Of a stretch of 64,000 bases of DNA, positions 8,565-16,633 are shown piece by piece; within the stretch, counting starts at the first letter, position 1, and every line of letters starts with the position of its first letter. This DNA comes from SM1-50 sp964467345. Lineage in GTDB: Archaea > Thermoplasmatota > E2 > DHVEG-1. The stretch covers positions 124,001 through 188,000 of the forward strand of contig CAYXPY010000001.1 in assembly GCA_964467345.1 (NCBI GenBank), read 5' to 3'. The notes below the pieces were generated by a model. The model saw only the letters and a list, made by a program, of their open reading frames with translations. It did not search any database and was not told the DNA's origin. Both the position numbers and the translations under genes were made by a program.

Positions 8565-10235
8565 TCAGCTGAGCTGAACCTGCATCTTGTTGAGAAGCAA
8601 GGAGAGGAAGGCGGAGAGGAACGGATGCTTCTGTAGAAATGTTTTTAGGAAATCAAATTCGAATTGTGATACGAGTGGCATGTTCACATCAAGGGTCGCC
8701 CATGGACTTTCTGCATTAAAAACGTCTTTTGCTTTTACTTTGACTTGATAGGTTCCTTTCTTTGTCCATGAGTGATTGGCATGTACGACGAAGCCTGGTG
8801 GGAACGCACCAAGCCATCCTGTGTTGCTGCCATCGCCCCAATCGATCCAGTAGAAGATTGGATCCATATCTAGGTCCGTTGTGGTGGTGTTGAACATATA
8901 CTGTTGTCCGGGTTTCCCTTTCGCAGGTCCTGTGATCGTAGGGGTATTGGGTGCATTATCAATGGTAACTGTGTCAGAATCGGGTGTGGGGTCGATGTTT
9001 CCGACCGTATTAATCGCACGAGCATCCATCACATGAGGGCCATGGGGGAGCGGAAATGTGGTGAACATGTAGTTCTCGACAGGCTGGTTATAGAAACCAT
9101 CGCTGGGTATCGCTGCATTCCAATATCCACCGTCTATGCGATAGAGCACGACCATAATATTGTTTATTGATACATCGTTGCCTGGATTGTGCGTCTGGGG
9201 ATTATTATTTGGATAGGGGACTTCGGTTGCAGTACCCGTATAGGTGAGAGTCTGGAGTGGTGTTGGATCCTGCGGATAGGGATTTAACACTGTTTCCGGG
9301 AAGGTGTCAACGATATCTTGAATCGTGTCCATATCGGTGTCTCTCCAGCCAACCTGAAGCTTTGTTCCTGAAGAAAGTACAAGAGCATTGGTATCCATCA
9401 GACACCCTGATCCTTCGATATCAGCAGCATTCAGGTACCCACTGTATTCGGTGATTCCATCATATTCATCGGTTGCCCAGAAGATGTGCCCGGTCTCGTG
9501 GGCCATAACTTGGTTCATGGCAGAGATACCCCATCCGTCGTTATCGTAGGTCATCACGAGATACGGACCACCGAGGAAGGCGTAGGCGAAATACCCATCC
9601 GAGAAATTTCCACCTACATCGTTGCTGCTATCAACGAGAAACACGGTAAAGCACCAATCGGTTCCTTTTGCAGTTCGCATCGCGTTAACATAATCCCGTG
9701 TTCTCTGCATCCAGTCACCGGTCGTGTACCCAAGATAAGCCATCGCCTCACATACCCAGAGTTTCTCGTAGGTAGGATCGGTCATCGCAGAAGGATGAAT
9801 GATTGGTTCATAACTCGTTGGTACAGCTGTGTGAACATCCAAGACATAGCTAAGACTAGCCCATTGATTCTGGCCGACCCACCAGGACATGGCTTGATTG
9901 ATCTGGGTTTGAACATTGTTTATTTCTGTTGGAGTCCAATTTTCTGTGTTTGGATCAATTGCTCCATTACTTTCTAGGAAAATCAACCCGACTGACACAG
10001 AACCGATTAAGTATTCGCTTGTGTCGTAATAACCAGGTTCAGGACCAGATGGAGAGGTCATGACGGAAGGGTCTACGTAGCGGAGGAGGTCATCGCTGAG
10101 TACTTCGATTTCACCTGGACATTCGTTTGTTAGGTTTTGTGTGTTTTCAATTCTTTTTTCAGTGTGCGCAGAAAGTGCCAAGGTGCTTACGCATAATAAG
10201 CCTATTATAAAATAACAAACAATCTTAGTTTTCAT
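8565..10235 (-). CDS. secreted zinc metalloprotease with C-terminal PKD-like module
   Basis: The predicted protein has 556 residues with a signal peptide (MKTKIVCYFIIGLLCVSTLALS). The catalytic domain spans roughly residues 60-290 and contains HETGH followed by WATDEYDG, a HExxH zinc site with a possible third ligand (D/E) downstream. Residues ~310-420 form a beta region of the kind that gives charge-balanced extracellular repeats. Residues ~430-520 are a PKD-like module (WIDWGDGSNTGWLG, HSWTKKGTYQVKVKAKDVF) closely like the one in the 3568-5160 protein. It ends in the same MP + hydrophobic-tail pattern (FLKTFLQKHPFLSAFLSLLL). The peptidase specificity is unknown. A TATA-like box lies upstream and a T-run downstream. 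Confidence 0.82.
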   Translation of the reverse strand: MKTKIVCYFIIGLLCVSTLALSAHTEKRIENTQNLTNECPGEIEVLSDDLLRYVDPSVMTSPSGPEPGYYDTSEYLIGSVSVGLIFLESNGAIDPNTENWTPTEINNVQTQINQAMSWWVGQNQWASLSYVLDVHTAVPTSYEPIIHPSAMTDPTYEKLWVCEAMAYLGYTTGDWMQRTRDYVNAMRTAKGTDWCFTVFLVDSSNDVGGNFSDGYFAYAFLGGPYLVMTYDNDGWGISAMNQVMAHETGHIFWATDEYDGITEYSGYLNAADIEGSGCLMDTNALVLSSGTKLQVGWRDTDMDTIQDIVDTFPETVLNPYPQDPTPLQTLTYTGTATEVPYPNNNPQTHNPGNDVSINNIMVVLYRIDGGYWNAAIPSDGFYNQPVENYMFTTFPLPHGPHVMDARAINTVGNIDPTPDSDTVTIDNAPNTPTITGPAKGKPGQQYMFNTTTTDLDMDPIFYWIDWGDGSNTGWLGAFPPGFVVHANHSWTKKGTYQVKVKAKDVFNAESPWATLDVNMPLVSQFEFDFLKTFLQKHPFLSAFLSLLLNKMQVQLS

Positions 10236-10265
10236 ATTTCTTCCCTGCGATAAGTTATCACAGTG

Positions 10266-10281
10266 GGCTTATTTATATATT
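10266..10281 (-). promoter_or_regulatory. TATA-box promoter for the metalloprotease gene
   Basis: Read on the minus strand the sequence is AAATATATAAATAAGCC, a clear archaeal TATA element 31-46 bases upstream of the start at 10235. The rest of 10282-10523 is AT-rich with no other feature I can support, apart from the region just before the esterase start (GAAAGGATG). Confidence 0.5.
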
Positions 10282-10523
10282 TCTTAGTAATAATTCAGTT
10301 ATTCTCCGAGAAACAAAAAGACTTTTACTAAGAAAAAAAGATGAAAAAGAGGCGAATTTCTAGAGTAAAGAATAATTATTTCTCTTATCACGCTTGCTTA
10401 AGATAATATCACTTGCTATTGCACTCGTGTAAAAAATATAAAAAAAACAACAGAAATTCAAGAAATAATGATAAAAAAATAAATATATCTGTTTGTGATT
10501 AAAATAATGAGAAAGGATGTCCT

Positions 10524-11504
10524 ATGAGAAATAAACAGAAAAAAACTGTCCTGTATGCTTGCCTGGGATCTGTACTCTTCATTCTTCTCACCTTATCTGG
10601 TTGTATGCATAAAATCCCAGAAGACCCAAATACGTTTACTAGGACAATTCTTTTCGATAGTCTTACCCGGTCGTATCGAATCCACATCCCGCCATTAGTA
10701 CCAGAGAACAGCAGCCCCGCTCTTGTGTTTGTTCTTCATGGTGGTGGCGGTACTGCTGAGGGCATGGAACGAACCTTGACCCAAGGGGGATTTAACACAC
10801 TGGCTGACCACTATGGCTTCCTTGTTGTGTATCCCGATGGCATTGAAAAAAATTGGAACGATGGAAGAAAAAACGTCTCTGATCCCGCCCATGAACAAAA
10901 CATCGATGACGTCGGTTTTATTCAAGCCCTTATTGAGAATCTTACTGATGAATTCAATATTAATCCCACTCAAATATTTTCTACAGGAATATCAAATGGG
11001 GCGATGATGTCCTATCGTCTTGCATTTGAGATACCTGAAAAAATCGCTGCGATCGCCCCAGTCGCAGGAGCAGTACCAATCGATCTGCTGTCGCATAACA
11101 TATCAGATAATCCAGTCTCTGTCTGCGTTATCAGTGGAACACATGACCCGCTTGTACCATGGGCAGGAGGATTGGTCGGTACTCCAAGAAACCCACGGGG
11201 GGTTGTGATCTCGGTACCTGAATCTGTCTTATTTTGGGTCCTGCATAATAACTGTTCCACTACACCAAATAGCACGGTATTACCAGATAAAGACCCAAAA
11301 GACCATACCTGGATTCAACAAGACACCTATACAGGAGGCGCAGGGAACGCCGAGGTGGTTTTATACACTATTTATAACGGGGGTCACACCTGGCCAGATG
11401 GGTACCAATATCTCCCTGAGATACTCGTCGGGAGAACATCCCATGATATGGATGCAAATACAGTGATTTGGGATTTTTTTTCCACCCATTCAAAACAACA
11501 ATAA
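10524..11504 (+). CDS. lipoprotein esterase of the PHB-depolymerase/feruloyl-esterase type
   Basis: The predicted protein has 326 residues with a lipoprotein signal peptide ending LSGCMH; the Cys would be lipidated. The alpha/beta-hydrolase core shows the oxyanion motif VFVLHGGGG (near residue 70), the nucleophile elbow GISNGA (about 156-161), Asp in SGTHDPLVPW and His in NGGHTWP near the C-terminus. This matches the LpqC/PHB-depolymerase family, which cleaves extracellular esters such as polyhydroxyalkanoates or feruloyl sugars. The natural substrate is unknown. AAAGGATG acts as ribosome-binding site. The gene stands alone between a minus-strand protease and a minus-strand PAS gene. Confidence 0.85.
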   Translation: MRNKQKKTVLYACLGSVLFILLTLSGCMHKIPEDPNTFTRTILFDSLTRSYRIHIPPLVPENSSPALVFVLHGGGGTAEGMERTLTQGGFNTLADHYGFLVVYPDGIEKNWNDGRKNVSDPAHEQNIDDVGFIQALIENLTDEFNINPTQIFSTGISNGAMMSYRLAFEIPEKIAAIAPVAGAVPIDLLSHNISDNPVSVCVISGTHDPLVPWAGGLVGTPRNPRGVVISVPESVLFWVLHNNCSTTPNSTVLPDKDPKDHTWIQQDTYTGGAGNAEVVLYTIYNGGHTWPDGYQYLPEILVGRTSHDMDANTVIWDFFSTHSKQQ

Positions 11505-11647
11505 AACGATATCAGTGATTTGTTGATACGAGGTTATTTACCGCTCTGGTGAAGAGAATATCATAGAAGAGAAAGACTCCCACTCAGGTACCAAGCCTAC
11601 CGAATTTTGATTGATAGTTTTGCGTATTTAAAAAATGTTTGTATACC

Positions 11648-13045
11648 TCAATGTTTCTTTGTTTTTTTTGTTTTTTTTGGTTGCGTGGATTTGGCTTGTT
11701 GTTTAACCATACCATCCTGGGTCTTTTTTTTCGTCTGACCTGTGTCTGTATTCTCGGTGACATCGCTCATCGTGGTATAAACAGAAACTACTTTTCCGTT
11801 TTCGTCAAAGAGGAAAAAATCATGGGAGATAACATACCTTTTTTCACCAGTTATCGTCTGGAATTCCCGTAAATTACCGCTTGTATACGATGTTCCCTGA
11901 GATATCTTCTGCGAGAAGGACTTCTTCGCATTCATTCGTTCATGTTTGGAGATGAAATCAAAGATTGATCTTCCGATTACTTCGTCTTTTGTATACCCAA
12001 ATGTCTGGCACCATTTCTCATTGACATCTGTAATCACGCCTTTCGGATTTAAGGTATGGTAGGGAACTGGTGCTTTTTCATAGAGGAGTTTGAATTTCTT
12101 CTCTGATTCTTGTAAGTTTTTTTCCATTTTCTTTTGATCACTGATGTCTTTGATGACACCGATTGAGCCGACGATTTTATCTTCATGATTTTTCAGAACA
12201 CTCAGGGAGAGATCGACGTCTAATTGTTCGTTATCCTTCTTTTGTATTTTTGTTTCAAGATGGTGTTGCATACCTTTTTGGCGAATGTTCTGCGATCGTA
12301 TTTTTTGCCATTCGGAGTGTGGATAGAGGTCCTTGACAGGCTTAAGATGTAAGTTTTGTTTATCCATCTCTAGTAATGTTTCTGCATATTTGTTCCAGGA
12401 GATGATTCGTTCATTTTCATCGGTTAATGTGATAGCGACAGCAGAGTTATCAAAAATTGTTCTGTATCTTTTTTCAGATTCTTTTAATTCTTTTTCGACT
12501 TTCTTTAGCTCAGTGATATCTGTTATGATTGCGACTGACCCGACGATTTCCCCGTTGCATCCTTTTAAAATACACAGCGAGAGGTCTACATCGAAGGGAC
12601 TTTTGTTTTTTCGTAGCATCTTTGTTTCCATACGATATCGAATACCTTTTTGCCGAACGTTTTCCAGGCGAATTTTCTGCCATTCTTCAGACGGATAGAG
12701 AGAATGCACAGGCTTCATGAACAGATCTTTTTCTTGCATGTGTAACAGATCTTCTGTGTATTTGTTCCAAGAAACAATGCGTTCTTGGTTATCTGCCAAC
12801 ATGATAGCTACCGAGTAATTGTCAAAAATTGTTTCAAATTTCTCTTGCGGGCTTACTAAGTCGATAATGGTCCTTTTTGGTTCGTATCGGGAAGATTCTG
12901 TCGAGTTTGTGGATATAAATTCCTTCTGCTGAATCAGGGTAGTTGACGTGCAGTTCCGGTTGGAATTGCTTGACAAAGGTTTCGGTAGTTTTCCTAATCG
13001 TTCCTCTTCTCGAAGTGTTTTTATTATCTCTGGCTCAGTTTTCAC
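11648..13045 (-). CDS. triple PAS-domain sensory protein without visible output domain
   Basis: The predicted protein has 465 residues. Three PAS domains lie at about residues 70-180, 195-305 and 320-430. The first two are near duplicates (FDNYSVAIMLADNQERIVSWNKY and FDNSAVAITLTDENERIISWNKY), each followed by a PAC-like segment and a short charged linker helix (KKVEKELKESEKRY, KKMEKNLQESEKKF). There is no histidine-kinase, GGDEF or DNA-binding domain; the C-terminus is a Lys-rich tail. It may act as an adaptor sensing a ligand or redox state. The start is GTG, supported by AGAGGTGG on the minus strand. A 14-bp palindrome lies about 120 bases upstream. Confidence 0.85.
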   Translation of the reverse strand: MKTEPEIIKTLREEERLGKLPKPLSSNSNRNCTSTTLIQQKEFISTNSTESSRYEPKRTIIDLVSPQEKFETIFDNYSVAIMLADNQERIVSWNKYTEDLLHMQEKDLFMKPVHSLYPSEEWQKIRLENVRQKGIRYRMETKMLRKNKSPFDVDLSLCILKGCNGEIVGSVAIITDITELKKVEKELKESEKRYRTIFDNSAVAITLTDENERIISWNKYAETLLEMDKQNLHLKPVKDLYPHSEWQKIRSQNIRQKGMQHHLETKIQKKDNEQLDVDLSLSVLKNHEDKIVGSIGVIKDISDQKKMEKNLQESEKKFKLLYEKAPVPYHTLNPKGVITDVNEKWCQTFGYTKDEVIGRSIFDFISKHERMNAKKSFSQKISQGTSYTSGNLREFQTITGEKRYVISHDFFLFDENGKVVSVYTTMSDVTENTDTGQTKKKTQDGMVKQQAKSTQPKKTKKTKKH

Positions 13046-13165
13046 GTGACCACCTCTAAAATCCTATTTTTCATTAATTGGACGATACCGCTCTTCACAT
13101 GATACGTATGTGTTGTTCTGCCCAACTCTTTTATTCTCTCTGTAATCGCGTCCCATCTCTAACAG

Positions 13166-13179
13166 CCTCATTAATGAGG
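13166..13179. promoter_or_regulatory. 14-bp perfect palindrome, candidate operator
   Basis: CCTCATTAATGAGG is a perfect palindrome in the 282-base divergent intergenic region between the PAS gene (start 13045) and the HtpX-like gene (start 13328). It is roughly equidistant from both. It could bind a dimeric regulator controlling either gene. Nothing else in the region stands out except TTTTAAAT (13281-13288) and GGAGG (13312-13316) before the HtpX-like start. Confidence 0.35.
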
Positions 13180-13327
13180 TCAGCATAGGAAATACATTCA
13201 CTGTATTAAAAATTACTCACAAGACTTCGGTTTCTATGATTCTTCTGTCTAAAATGACGATGGAACCAAGACAGGGAAAATTTTAAATCCTATTATTTAT
13301 ACATCCCCGTCGGAGGCACTGAACAAT

Positions 13328-14305
13328 ATGTGGTTACAAATACGTCTTTATGTGCTCGTTGGTCTTATGTTTGCGATCCTATATGGGATCCTAACAGGAA
13401 TTGGATATTATTTAGGGGTCACAGGATTCTATTTTTATATCCTAATCACCGGGGTAGCTGCGGGTTTTGTCTTGTTACAATATATCATCGGACCGAAAAT
13501 CGTGGAATGGTCCATGAAAATCAAGTATGTCAGTGAACAAGAATACCCGAAACTTCATATGATGACCGCAGAGTTAGCGGTAAAAGCAGGGCTTCCCAAC
13601 AAACCAAAGGTAGGTATATCGCAGCTACCGATACCTAATGCCTTCGCGTTTGGTCGGACTAAGAGAGGCTCACGGGTCTGTGTCACCAGAGGGCTTCTCG
13701 ACCTTTTAAATGATGATGAATTAAAAGCGGTCCTTGGGCATGAGATCTCCCATATTAAGCACCGGGACGTGGCGGTTATCACAATTCTAAGTGTGATTCC
13801 AATGATATGTTACATGCTGTATATTACGTTTTTATGGGGTGGTATGGGTCGACGCAGCCGGGATAGCGGGGGAGCAATCGCTATCGGGCTTCTTGCCTTG
13901 GTTGTGTATTTCATCACCAGTCTGCTGGTGATGTACGGGTCACGGATACGGGAATACTACGCAGATAAAGGCAGCGCCGAGCTTGGAAACCAACCGCATC
14001 ATTTAGCAACCGCTCTGTATAAACTGACACTAAGTTCAGCACGGACCCCTAAACATGCACTGAAACAAAGTGAAGGGATGAAGGCGTTTTTTATAAATGA
14101 TCCGTCCAGAGCCATGTATGAGGTTCGTGAGCTGAAGGATATCGACCTGGATATGAGTGGCACGATTGACCAAAACGAACTGATGATGCTTTCAGCAAAA
14201 AAAGTAACCCTTAAGACCGGGGATAAACTCATTGAAATCCTCAGTACACATCCCAATGTCGTGAAACGAATCAAACATCTCGCATCTTTTTCAGAAAACC
14301 AGTAA
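13328..14305 (+). CDS. htpX: HtpX-like M48 membrane metalloprotease
   Basis: The predicted protein has 325 residues. Two N-terminal membrane helices (residues ~5-55) precede the zinc site HEISH (138-142) in LKAVLGHEISHIKHRD. Two further helices lie at ~155-205, followed by the third ligand in REYYADKGSAEL. Layout and length match HtpX, which degrades misfolded membrane proteins with its active site on the cytoplasmic side. The region DLDMSGTIDQNELMML near residue 275 resembles an EF-hand calcium loop, which is not typical of HtpX. The start is supported by CGGAGG. Confidence 0.9.
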   Translation: MWLQIRLYVLVGLMFAILYGILTGIGYYLGVTGFYFYILITGVAAGFVLLQYIIGPKIVEWSMKIKYVSEQEYPKLHMMTAELAVKAGLPNKPKVGISQLPIPNAFAFGRTKRGSRVCVTRGLLDLLNDDELKAVLGHEISHIKHRDVAVITILSVIPMICYMLYITFLWGGMGRRSRDSGGAIAIGLLALVVYFITSLLVMYGSRIREYYADKGSAELGNQPHHLATALYKLTLSSARTPKHALKQSEGMKAFFINDPSRAMYEVRELKDIDLDMSGTIDQNELMMLSAKKVTLKTGDKLIEILSTHPNVVKRIKHLASFSENQ

Positions 14306-14378
14306 AATCAGAGGCACCAAGTTCGTTATGACAAAGAAGAAAAACTTGGAATGACGCGAGAAAAGATTCATATTTTAT

Positions 14379-14394
14379 AAAAAAAAAAAAAAAA
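14379..14394 (-). terminator. T-run terminator after the DUF5654 gene
   Basis: Sixteen As on the plus strand form a T16 tract on the minus strand, 8 bases beyond the stop of the 14402-14650 gene. It lies between convergent genes and is typical of archaeal termination. Confidence 0.6.
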
Positions 14395-14401
14395 GGGGAT
14401 T

Positions 14402-14650
14402 TTATTTTTGTACTACACCACCCCATTTCGAGATATACACAATGCCTAAGACGGAAACCACTGTGATTATCAATCCCATAACTATCCCGTAGATAAGGGC
14501 TGTTGTGTCTGGAAATCCGCCTTCTTGCCACAGTCCAGCTAGTTTCATCGCTCCGATAATGATATCTTTCCAGATGAGAGCTATGATAAAGCCAAATGCT
14601 GCAGCTATTGATACTGCTATTGTGCTCTTTATTTCCTTTATGGTTACCAT
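14402..14650 (-). CDS. small two-helix membrane protein, DUF5654-like
   Basis: The predicted protein has 82 residues with two hydrophobic helices (about residues 10-32 and 50-75) separated by a short loop. The N-terminal segment EIKSTIAVSIAAAFGFIIAL followed by WKD is characteristic of the DUF5654 family of archaeal membrane proteins. Function unknown. A minus-strand GGGGAGGTGAAAC precedes the ATG, a strong ribosome-binding site. It is the last gene before a T-run terminator and appears to be transcribed alone. Confidence 0.75.
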   Translation of the reverse strand: MVTIKEIKSTIAVSIAAAFGFIIALIWKDIIIGAMKLAGLWQEGGFPDTTALIYGIVMGLIITVVSVLGIVYISKWGGVVQK

Positions 14651-14731
14651 GTTTCACCTCCCCTTATTTATGATTGAGCTGAAAACATTGAAATGCTATT
14701 TAATCATTTCGAAAAAAACACCATTTTTTGA

Positions 14732-15760
14732 TTATTCCAAGGGAATAAGACTCTTTCCATAGAGGAACCGCAGACAGAGCAATGGCCAGGCAATCAATGA
14801 TAACATAAGAAGTAAAGTAGCCATGATTCCAAAATGCTCTGTCAAGGTACTTAAAAGCACAACAGGGATTAAGAGAAGCGCAAGACCTTCATGAGCTCCT
14901 TCGTAAATAAGCATCAGATTCCGATTGCGAAGCGATGTTGTCAAAATCCCCCGTGTCGTAAAGAGTAAAACAAAGGCTAATATGAAAAAAAAAGCAAGAG
15001 GAAACGGAAAACCATTGATGAGATATGATGAGTATCCGAAAATCAACGGCAGCAGCGCTACACCAATGTGCAAAAATTTTATAGCATAAGCATACACGAT
15101 AAATGAGAAGGGTTTTTGTAGCTCATTTTCAACCACCTGGGTTCCAAAGAGAACAGGAGTGGTCGTGATCCCTAGTTTTGTATCGTATTCCACATCTTTC
15201 AAATTTGCTGAGACACCAACGCTGAAGACCCACTGTAACGCTGCAACACAGGAGATACTCAGAGCGAAAAACGATATTTCCCTTGAGACGGTGAACGCAC
15301 CAAGCAGCCCATAGCAGAACACTGCAGCAGCCAAGACATATTCCATACCTGGTGTTCGCTTGCTGTATCGATTATACAGAGTCATTAGGAGAAACGAAAG
15401 CAACAATAAGACTACAGAACGAAATGAAAAGAAAAAAACAACGACGATACTCAGTGAAACAACAAAAGCACCAAGAAAAAGACCCTGTGCCTGCGATCGT
15501 GATATCGCTCCGGATATCAGTGGTCGTTGTACCACATATTCTGACTGTTGGTCAACCTCCATGTCGAAGTAATCGTTTTGGACAAACACAAAGATATGAC
15601 CAAGGACGCCAAGTAGTAATAACATCAAAAGAGAAAAACCATTATATTGACCATTACACAATGCCCCAAAAACAGGGGTAAATCCGATGAAAAGGATGCC
15701 ATAGGGTCGAATCAGTTTTAGGTACTCTAAAATAACCTTCACAATCTCAAAATCCTTCAT
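14732..15760 (-). CDS. UbiA-family prenyltransferase
   Basis: The predicted protein has 342 residues with about eight to nine membrane helices. The first prenyl-diphosphate/Mg motif is NDYFDMEVDQ (about residues 62-71) and the second is DVEYDTKLG (near 188), both hallmarks of the UbiA superfamily. Archaeal members include digeranylgeranylglyceryl phosphate synthase and enzymes of quinone or chlorin tail attachment; which applies here is not clear. The start codon follows directly on the stop of the PTPS-like gene (TGA-ATG on the minus strand), so it is coupled to the pterin operon. Confidence 0.83.
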   Translation of the reverse strand: MKDFEIVKVILEYLKLIRPYGILFIGFTPVFGALCNGQYNGFSLLMLLLLGVLGHIFVFVQNDYFDMEVDQQSEYVVQRPLISGAISRSQAQGLFLGAFVVSLSIVVVFFFSFRSVVLLLLSFLLMTLYNRYSKRTPGMEYVLAAAVFCYGLLGAFTVSREISFFALSISCVAALQWVFSVGVSANLKDVEYDTKLGITTTPVLFGTQVVENELQKPFSFIVYAYAIKFLHIGVALLPLIFGYSSYLINGFPFPLAFFFILAFVLLFTTRGILTTSLRNRNLMLIYEGAHEGLALLLIPVVLLSTLTEHFGIMATLLLMLSLIAWPLLCLRFLYGKSLIPLE

Positions 15761-16099
15761 TCAAAGGTGCATCTCTACCCATTTCCCGTGCCCTTCCCAA
15801 AGGCGGAGTGAATAAACCGGTAGCTTCTCTTTCAACTGCACATTTATCCATTCAAGGATATGCTCAGCGGTTGGGTTTTCAAAAAGCTCATTTAAAGCCT
15901 GATGATCCAGTTTCTCTATGATGGTGGTTTCTACTATTTCCTTTATTTTTGCAAAATCCACAACCATTCCATCCTTTTTTATAGCTCCCTCGATAACAAC
16001 CTCGAGTTTATAGGTATGACCATGGAGTTTCTCACATTTGCCCTTGTAATGAGGGATATAATGCGCAGCGTCAAAATAGAACTCTCGACATAATCTCAT
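15761..16099 (-). CDS. 6-pyruvoyl-tetrahydropterin synthase family protein, CE(x)2HGH type
   Basis: The predicted protein has 112 residues. Zinc ligands are His13 and the HGH pair (His26, His28). The catalytic motif is C22-E23-K-L-H-G-H, so it carries both the Cys of QueD-type enzymes and the Glu of PTPS-III. Members with this combined motif have been described as able to act in both queuosine and folate synthesis. Here it lies in a folP-folK operon with no folB nearby. That suggests it releases 6-hydroxymethyl-dihydropterin from dihydroneopterin triphosphate, and it may also supply carboxy-tetrahydropterin for archaeosine/queuosine. The catalytic Asp/His relay region (DHQALNELF, EHILEW) is present. 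Confidence 0.85.
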   Translation of the reverse strand: MRLCREFYFDAAHYIPHYKGKCEKLHGHTYKLEVVIEGAIKKDGMVVDFAKIKEIVETTIIEKLDHQALNELFENPTAEHILEWINVQLKEKLPVYSLRLWEGHGKWVEMHL

Positions 16100-16153
16100 A
16101 ACTGATGCTCCTTTTTCTTATCTGAGTATGGAGACCTTGGATATAAACATCAT

Positions 16154-16633
16154 CTATCTATAGAGGATGACTTTTTCAAACCAACGGCGACTTTGATACA
16201 TCTCTTGGATAGAGAGTTTTTTTTCTGGATGGATGAACTCTGGGTCAAGGTCTAAAAGCGGTTGGAGCATAAAGAGTCGGTCTTGAATCCGAGGATGAGG
16301 GATGATGAGGTCCTTAGTTTTTACAACAACATCGTCATAAAACAAAATATCTATGTCGATACTCCGTGGTCCATTTTTCACTGTTTTTGTCCGTCCAAGT
16401 TTTTGTTCGATTGATTTGAGACGGACTAACAGTTCTTCTGGGGTTAGCATCGTTTCAATTTCAGCACAACAGTTCAGAAACCAATCCTGTTGAACCTCTC
16501 CAACGGGTTCGGTGAGATAGAGACGAGACATTTTTTTTATCGTACAGAAATCAGAAAGATGGCTGAGTGCGTCATGGATGTTTTTTTCCTTATCACCGAT
16601 ATTTGAGCCAAGACCAAGGAACACTTTTGCCAT
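16154..16633 (-). CDS. folK: 2-amino-4-hydroxy-6-hydroxymethyl-dihydropteridine diphosphokinase
   Basis: The predicted protein has 159 residues, the usual HPPK length. Motifs are FLGLGSNIGDKEKNI at the N-terminus and, later, LGRTKTVKNGPRSIDIDILFYDD with the Mg-binding Asp residues, then IIPHPRIQDRLFML. It transfers pyrophosphate from ATP to 6-hydroxymethyl-dihydropterin in the cytoplasm, giving the substrate for FolP. Its ATG overlaps the folP stop by one base (TAATG), so the two are coupled. A 54-base gap separates it from the PTPS-like gene. Confidence 0.94.
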   Translation of the reverse strand: MAKVFLGLGSNIGDKEKNIHDALSHLSDFCTIKKMSRLYLTEPVGEVQQDWFLNCCAEIETMLTPEELLVRLKSIEQKLGRTKTVKNGPRSIDIDILFYDDVVVKTKDLIIPHPRIQDRLFMLQPLLDLDPEFIHPEKKLSIQEMYQSRRWFEKVILYR

